A DNA stretch of 64,000 nucleotides, taken from contig NC_046675.1 of the NCBI RefSeq assembly GCF_003369915.1, positions 24,366,001 through 24,430,000 of the forward strand, in the 5' to 3' direction. This DNA comes from Drosophila miranda. Taxonomy: Eukaryota; Arthropoda; Insecta; Diptera; Drosophilidae. The translations under genes and the position numbers were made by a program. Below the pieces are notes generated by a model. That model searched no databases. It had not been told where the DNA came from and saw nothing but the letters and a program-made list of their open reading frames with translations. Below are positions 58,037 through 64,000 of this stretch, in pieces. The first letter of the stretch is position 1. Each line of letters begins with the position of its first letter.

Positions 58037-60581
58037 ATATTATATCTAGGACTAGTGCCAACAGAATGTTGGTTTTTGCTTCTTATAAACGAGAGTCTTT
58101 ACCGCGGAAGCCCATGAAATGCAAGAAGGAGCGTGGACAGAACTCGCACTTGTAAAACAATTCGCTGTTGTGGGTGCGCCGGTGCTTGCGCAAATCTCTG
58201 AGATACTCGAATGCCTGATCGCACTCGTCGCACTGGTAACCGAGCTCTGGAATAGACAATTAATTGGTGGCCTTCTGCACATAGTAATTGGGAATAGATG
58301 GGAACTTGGTGCAGATCGAGTGGGAGCACTCGGTAATGCTTGGGACATCGTGAACACGGCACAACAGAGGTTGGAGGAACACCAAATACATACGAACACA
58401 GTGAGGTATGTAATTTGTTATTTATGGAAAGTGCGGAACATTTGCGGAGTAACTTCTCAAAGGTTGAAGCACACGTGCCGCGATATAGTGATACTTGGGT
58501 GCTTGGGTGTTGAAGCGTCATGAAAGATCCGATCATGGAATTCATTTCCCGTAGGATCAAGGCCATGTTAGTTTTACAAAAGTTCTTATTGGAGCTTCTT
58601 CCATGTCCGTGTTACAAAGATACAACTACGAGTGGATTTTTTACTTAATATTTCGATTTTAAATACGTTTTGTAGGTGCACACAATTGTTGGCAAGCATT
58701 TGCTGGGTTGGGGGTTAGTTCATGCAATAATGGATTCATTGTTCGATTCAGTTCGGGAATGAATCGAATCGAACAAGGATCAGAGGTCGAGAGTGGCTTT
58801 ACCTTTGGAACATACGACCACGGTGGAATACACTGTTTCAACGATAACGATAACGTTTTGGTGGGGATTAGTAAAGGGTTACGGTTGCACAAAGACAATC
58901 ACTACGACAGAACATAAGATTAGTTAAGACTAGGACTAGGACTAGGATTAGGACTACAAGCTACTAGCTGCCGCTCCCGGGTACCCATTCCCTTAGTATG
59001 TTAGGCCACCGCATCCGCATGCGTGCGAGCACCCAAAAACTTACCACCGTGAAACTTAACGTGCGTCTTTAGGGCGCTCTCCGTACCAAATTGTTTGCCA
59101 CACTCGTCGCAGGTGTGCGGCTTCGACAGCAGATGGACGGTGATCTTGTGCAGCGTCAGCTGCGAGGGTCGCGGGAACCGCACATGGCACAGGTTGCACT
59201 CGTACGGCCTGCCCTCCACATCGTGCGACTCCATGTGCCGGTGCAGGGCCGTCCGCATCCGATAGCCCCGCTTGCAGATGGTGCACACGAAGGGCATCGA
59301 GGTCTGGGCCCCGTGGGCCAGCAGGTGGTGCTTCCGCAGGGCAATGTCGTTGGTGAACCGCTCCTCGCAGTACAGGCACTGGTGGCTGGTCCGCAGTTCG
59401 CTGACCTGCACGGAGGCCGAGGCAGAGGCGGAGGCGGGCGTGTTTGGAGCCGAGTCTATCGTGGAAGAGGACGGCGACGACGAGGGCGAGGGTGTGGGCG
59501 AGGCCACGGGAGTGGCCAACTGCAGCGACTGGCTGAAGGCTCCGGCTGATTGCGGCCCCCCAATGACGCCTCGTTTGCGGAACTGCCGCAGCGTCGTGGT
59601 GGAGTCCGGCTCCGACTGCTCTGGCGAGGGCAGGGTTATGTGCTGATGTGTGCTCGTCAGGGGCTGCGGGGAAGGCACCGACATGATCGTCGAGGGCGGC
59701 GTTAGCGACGTTGGCGGTGCCTGCAGATTGATCTGCACCTCCTCGTACTGTCCCTGTCCATGGCCGTGACTGTGGCCAGAGGTGCCTGCAAAAAAGCGGT
59801 ATTTATATGGGAATCCTCTATAAATCGGGCTTCCACTTACATTCCTCGCAGTCCGGACAGCAGAGAATGCGCTGCCTGCGTCGTCGTGGCGTGTTGCCGT
59901 GTAGCTCGAGAGCTACAGGAGGATAGAGGGGAACATTAGCGGGGATTCTCCCTTGGAATGGGTTCAAGTAGGGCTCACCTTTTGGATGCGGTGAGTGCTG
60001 CTGCTGGTGCTCGTTGCTGATCTGCAGTTGAACCTCCTCCACGCGCACACCAGCGCCCTTCTCTGCGCCGCCCGTGTTGCTGGTGATCTGCATGTGGAAG
60101 CGCTGGATGTGCAAGTCCAGGGCTCGCTGGGCGGGAAACACCTGCGAGCACTGGCCGCACTGGTACTGCTGCACCACGTGCTGGTTGAGGATGTGCTGCG
60201 AGCGCTTGCTGCGCGCCGCAAACGCCAGCGGACAGTGCGGGCAGTTGAATGGCGCCACCGCCGGATGCAGCTCGATGATGTGACGACTGTACTCCAGGCT
60301 GTTGGAGAACCTCGGTCCGTTCTGGCAGAAGCGGCACTTGAGCGACACTGCACGGCCCTTGGGCGTGGTGGCAGGCATTGGAGAGGCTGCTGCTAATACT
60401 GACTGATTTTGTACTTGATGCTGCTGCTGTTGTTGCTGCTGTTGATGCTGCTGCTGTTGCTGGAGTTGGTGCAACTCGTTGCTGATGGGCGCACCGTAAA
60501 AATGCATCGGCGCCTGCTGGGGATTACTGGCCGAGGCCACTGGCTGCTGCAGCTCCGGCTGCTGGATCAGTATCATGATGG

Positions 60582-60616
<35 letters not shown>

Positions 60617-63600
60617 GCCTGCTGTTGCTGTTGCTGATGATGGATATGCTGCAGCTGCTGCTGCTGCTGATGGGTGGCCTGCTCGAGCATGTAGTTCTCG
60701 TTGGGATCTAGCATCGTGTAGGTGGTCTCCAGTGGCGCAGCCTGCTGCTGGTGCTGGTAGAGATCCCCGGCACTGATGTAGTACGTTGTGGTGCTTTCCG
60801 ATGGACCAAAGCTGCCCTTGATGGCCTCCAGTCCGCCCACTGCTGACCATTGCAGATGTGTCGTGTGCTGCTGCTGCTCCTGGGACTGATACTGCTGCCA
60901 TTGCTGCTGCTGCTGCTGCTGCTGCGGATCGATGGGAGCTGGCATCAGTTGCAGCTTGCTGGCCGACTGCTGGTGATGATGGTGATAGATCTGCTCGTAG
61001 GAAACGGTCGTTGTCGTCTCCTGGTGATGCACTTGGGGCACCTGGACCAGCTGAGGCTGCTCCAGAGCTTTTGCGACCGTTGGCTGCTGACGGACATGAA
61101 TATGCTCTAGAGGTGGTTGCTGCACCTGAACCTGAACCTGAGGCTCCGCCTGAGGCCGTTGCTCGACCAGAGGCGGCTCCACCAGATGCTGCACCTTAGG
61201 GGGGACTGCGACTGCGACTGCCTCGACCTGAGGTGCCGCAACCTGCACCTGCACCTGCACCTGAGCCCCCGGCGACACCTCCGTTGCCTGTGGTCCCTGC
61301 TGGGGCTGCAGTTCGTTGAGGAACTGCGTCAGCTCCAGATGCAGACTCTGGTCGGGCTCTGGCGAGGCCTCGATGTTCTCAAAGCAGGGTATGTCATTCT
61401 GGAAGCCAATCAGTTCGTTACTGAAGTTGCTGTTATCGAAGAGATCCTCCTGCTGCCTGGCCCCTGGTTTCTCCCGCAGCGGCGATACGTTATCCTCCGT
61501 GGCTGCCACTGCCACAGGGCTGCCGTCGCGGGAGGACTCCTGCTCCTGCTCGGGCTCGGGGTCGCTGAGGGAGGCATAGTCGGCGGGGGTGAGGAACTCG
61601 TCGATGTGCGGACAGGTCGGTGTGTACATGTGCTGGTCCTGCATCTCGTTGAGGATGCCGTTCAGCGTGGTCTCCACGTCGTTCATCTCCACCTCGAGCT
61701 GCTGCTTGGCCTCCAGGTCGTTGAGGGCCAGCGGCAGGGGCTCGGCTCTGGGCGTGGGCGGCGGCGATGGGGCCGGTGTCGTGGCCCCGATCTGCTCGAG
61801 ACCCTTCTCGCAATGCTTCTCGAATTCGGCCAGAAAGTCCATGGGCGTGGGTCCTGTCCGTACCACTGGCAGCTCATCCGAGGACGAGAGCGAGTCCTCG
61901 TCGACATCCGCTGCTGGTGGTGGTAGTGGCGCCCCATCGGGGGGGCGGCCTGCGTTTGCTTCAATTTCGTTTGTTTGGAGTGCCACAGCAGAATTGAAGC
62001 TATCTGCTGTAGCACTCTGGCAAAAATTCTCATCGTTGGCATTGTTGTTGACGTCGTCGGGGTGGTCAGGGTCCTGCTGCTCCTTCTTCTCCGGATCCTT
62101 GTCCTCCTCCTCCTCCTCCTCGTTGTCCTGCTCCTGGTCCACGCACAGTCTGCGCTGCAGATCCTCGTTGAGGGCCTCGAGGGGTATGCTCACAATGATC
62201 TCTGGCTGCTCGGACTGTCCTGCTCCATCCGGAGATTCCTGCTCCTCCTCACTGACTGTGGCTGTAGCCGTGGCCGTGGCCGGGGCTGTGACCTCTGTGG
62301 ACGAGGTCAGCTCCTTCGACTGAACCTCCATCGAAGCTGGACTGGCCGTGACGGCTCCATTCAACATTGGTTCTCCTTCAATTTGTTGAGGGGACGGAGT
62401 CTCCTCCTCATTTTTTAGGGTGCTCTCGTCCGAGGCATCACTCGATGACGACAACTCCTTGATCGATACTGCCGATACTGGGTTCTCCCGTATCCCTTCA
62501 TCGCCGCTGGTCTCATCCTTGCCTTGACTTTCTTGTAGGACCTCCACGTAGGATGATTCCGTATCCGCATCTGAAGTACTGATGTCGCTTGCCTCGCCGC
62601 AGGAGGAAGACGTCTCCACTGGACGCAGCGGAGTTGGACAGTTCTCATCGATCTCGGACTGCGGTTCCTTTGGATCCTGGCAGGAGATTTCCTCATCAGA
62701 CTTTGTGCTCTGCTCCGGACCGGACTCAGCTCCAATCTGATGATGGAGTAGTTCCTTCCCCATCGACTTATTGCTCACGGATCGCCGCTGCCGCTTGACG
62801 GGCATGTAAACGGGCGAACTCCGGGGTCGACGGCCGCGTCGCAGTGCGGGCACCGCTGTGGGCGATCGTCGGGGGAACTTGAGGACCGATGGCGCTGAGG
62901 TGGAGGAGGGACTGCTGTCGCTCTCGAAGCCACAGAGTGGCTCCACCGACAGATCGCTCAGATGCTCTGTGGCCGCCTCACTGCTGGTGCTCCTTCGGCC
63001 CTCTATCTCCGAGGAGGGGGCCGGCGAGGAGCTGGACCACGACTCGGACAGCTGCTTCCTCGCAGCCTTTGTCTTCCAGGGCATGCTGCTGGGATCAGCG
63101 TGGGTCGCTGGTCGTTCCACTGGATCGGGAACGGCATTCGCATTCGCATCCGCATTGGTAGCCGCTTCCGGAGTTCCCGCGGACTGTGTCCGCATTTTGC
63201 GCAATCTCAGCTGCAGGCGGCGCTCCTTGGGCGGGGGCAGGACCTCCTCCGTGGCGGGCTGCTCCGTCTTTACGATTTTCGGCCGCGACGTTCGAGGGGA
63301 TAGGGATTCACCCTCCGATTCAGAGAAGATGCGACGCTTTCGCTCCATCTGTGACTCCGGCAAATGCATGTAGTCCGACGAATTCGCATCCGTGTCCATA
63401 TCCTTCGCCTCCTCTTCCCTGGCCTGCTCCTGCTGCAGTGCCTGCCTTTGTTGCTGCTTCTGTTTTCGCTTGGCCTGTCTGGCGGCCTGCCGGTCGGATA
63501 TCTCCTGGGCGTAGTCCTGCAGGCGATGCTGCATCCGCACGCATTTCCTTCGAAATTTGGCCACCATCAGGAACTGGGCCATGCACTGGCGGCAGATCTC

Positions 63601-63627
63601 CTGCGGAAGTCCATCGTCGCGGCTGAC
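57549..63627 (-). CDS. Large ZAD-C2H2 zinc-finger protein with polyQ tracts (5' end off the window)
   Basis: Visible exons are 63627-59979, 59912-59841, 59785-59045, 58246-58103 and 57829-57549; all junctions keep the frame, giving at least 1628 residues. The first visible exon begins inside a ZAD domain (LPQEICRQCMAQFLMVAKF, with the second CxxC pair); the first CxxC must be in an exon right of the window. Then come a basic region, a very long acidic and Ser-rich middle, and several polyQ/His-Gln tracts (60408-60930). Nine C2H2 fingers follow in three groups: three at 60340-60080, four at 59395-59050, and two at 58235-57810. The last finger is split by the final intron (SFLHFMGFR|AHMNSH). 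ZAD domains dimerise; such proteins are insect nuclear DNA-binding factors. I do not recognise the particular gene. The 66-nt intron 59978-59913 is fully open and could be retained. Confidence 0.85.
57961..58035 (+). repeat. (ACT)25 microsatellite in a zinc-finger gene intron
   Basis: Perfect ACT trinucleotide run of 75 nt, within the intron between the last two coding exons of the ZAD-ZnF gene. Confidence 0.95.
59046..59784 (-). other. Four-finger exon of the ZAD-ZnF gene
   Basis: The exon 59785-59045 carries a Ser/Pro-rich part and then four C2H2 fingers: CLYCEERF...HHLLAH, CTICKRGY...HMESH, CNLCHVRF...HKITVH and CDECGKQF...HVKFH. The linkers are only partly like the canonical TGEKP. Close spacing suggests these fingers act together in DNA binding. 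Confidence 0.8.
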
Positions 63628-64000
63628 CTGTGTGGAAGGAGCGAAAGGAACGAATCATTTATTAGATATCACAGCTTTTAGATGTTAAATTTCGCTTAAA
63701 GATTGATCATTGAGCCCAAAAAAAGGATTGGAATTTCTATAAAGACATTCCTGTAAGCCTCGTGCACAACCATTACTCCTATTTCTGACATTTCACAGAC
63801 CCACAAGCGAAAAGAGACGGAGAATGCTAAAACAAACTACATGTCGTGTGCATGATTTAGCTCAAATCGAGGCTGGGAACGAGTGAAAGTCCAGAGTTGT
63901 TATTTTCTGCTGTCCCCAATTCCAAAAGTGTGCTTTAATCTGCTGACACGTGTGGAGTATCAGTATTATCAGTATTCATGAGTGCTAAACCCTCTACTTA

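Noticed and set aside
61589-62323. 244-codon plus-strand Ser-rich open frame opposite the ZAD-ZnF gene
   Set aside because: Shadow of the Glu/Ser-rich coding strand in a long GC-rich exon.

Overview
This is a euchromatic window from a Drosophila genome. The genes are split by short GT-AG introns, the proteins carry fly-type polyQ, polyN and Gly-rich stretches, core-promoter motifs of the DRE and Motif 1 type are present, and most proteins match genes I know from D. melanogaster polytene region 85D on chromosome arm 3R. I cannot fix the species. A non-melanogaster species is likely, because Ras ends in CKIL rather than the CKML I recall for D. melanogaster, and because the gene order seems rearranged at the right end.

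Layout, left to right: 1-6.1 kb, noncoding (intron or upstream DNA); 6.1-8.5 kb, an SLC22-type organic ion transporter (+); 9.7-11.4 kb, a decayed LDL-receptor-family pseudogene (-), followed by a foldback tandem-repeat element; 13.9-16.0 kb, blistery/tensin (+); 20.2-25.6 kb, an FCHO-type endocytic F-BAR/muHD protein (-, 11 constitutive coding exons plus one cassette exon); 26.8-29.4 kb, the KDM3/JHDM2 histone demethylase (-); 31.5-32.5 kb, mRpL47 (+), tail to tail with Rlb1 (BUD22/SRFBP1 family, -, 32.5-34.0 kb); 35.1-35.8 kb, Ras85D (+), divergent from Rlb1; 38.6-42.9 kb, rump/hnRNP M (+); 43.9-44.9 kb, a SARNP-like SAP-domain protein (-); 44.9-53.3 kb, mostly noncoding with repeats; 53.3-54.0 kb, RhoL (+); 55.5-56.8 kb, Syntaxin 18 (+); 57.5-63.6 kb, the 3' part of a very large ZAD-C2H2 zinc-finger gene (-) whose first exon(s) lie beyond the right edge.

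The genes do not form one pathway. They are mainly housekeeping and signalling genes packed at high density: growth signalling (Ras85D), Rho-type signalling (RhoL), integrin adhesion (by), endocytosis and the secretory pathway (FCHO, Syx18), chromatin and transcription (KDM3, ZAD-ZnF), RNA handling (rump, SARNP) and ribosome function (mRpL47, Rlb1). Several compact intergenic promoters carry perfect TATCGATA (DRE) sites.

The most unusual structure is a roughly 200-260 bp repeat present three times. It lies upstream of rump, of the SARNP gene and of Syx18, each time in the same orientation relative to the gene, and it is built of GGTATATTTT-like promoter elements next to or near DRE sites. It looks like a dispersed element that supplies core-promoter sequence. 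Other points are a duplicated rump promoter block, a 22-nt motif shared by the mRpL47 and rump promoters, a frame-preserving 243-nt cassette exon in FCHO, and a 66-nt fully open intron in the zinc-finger gene.
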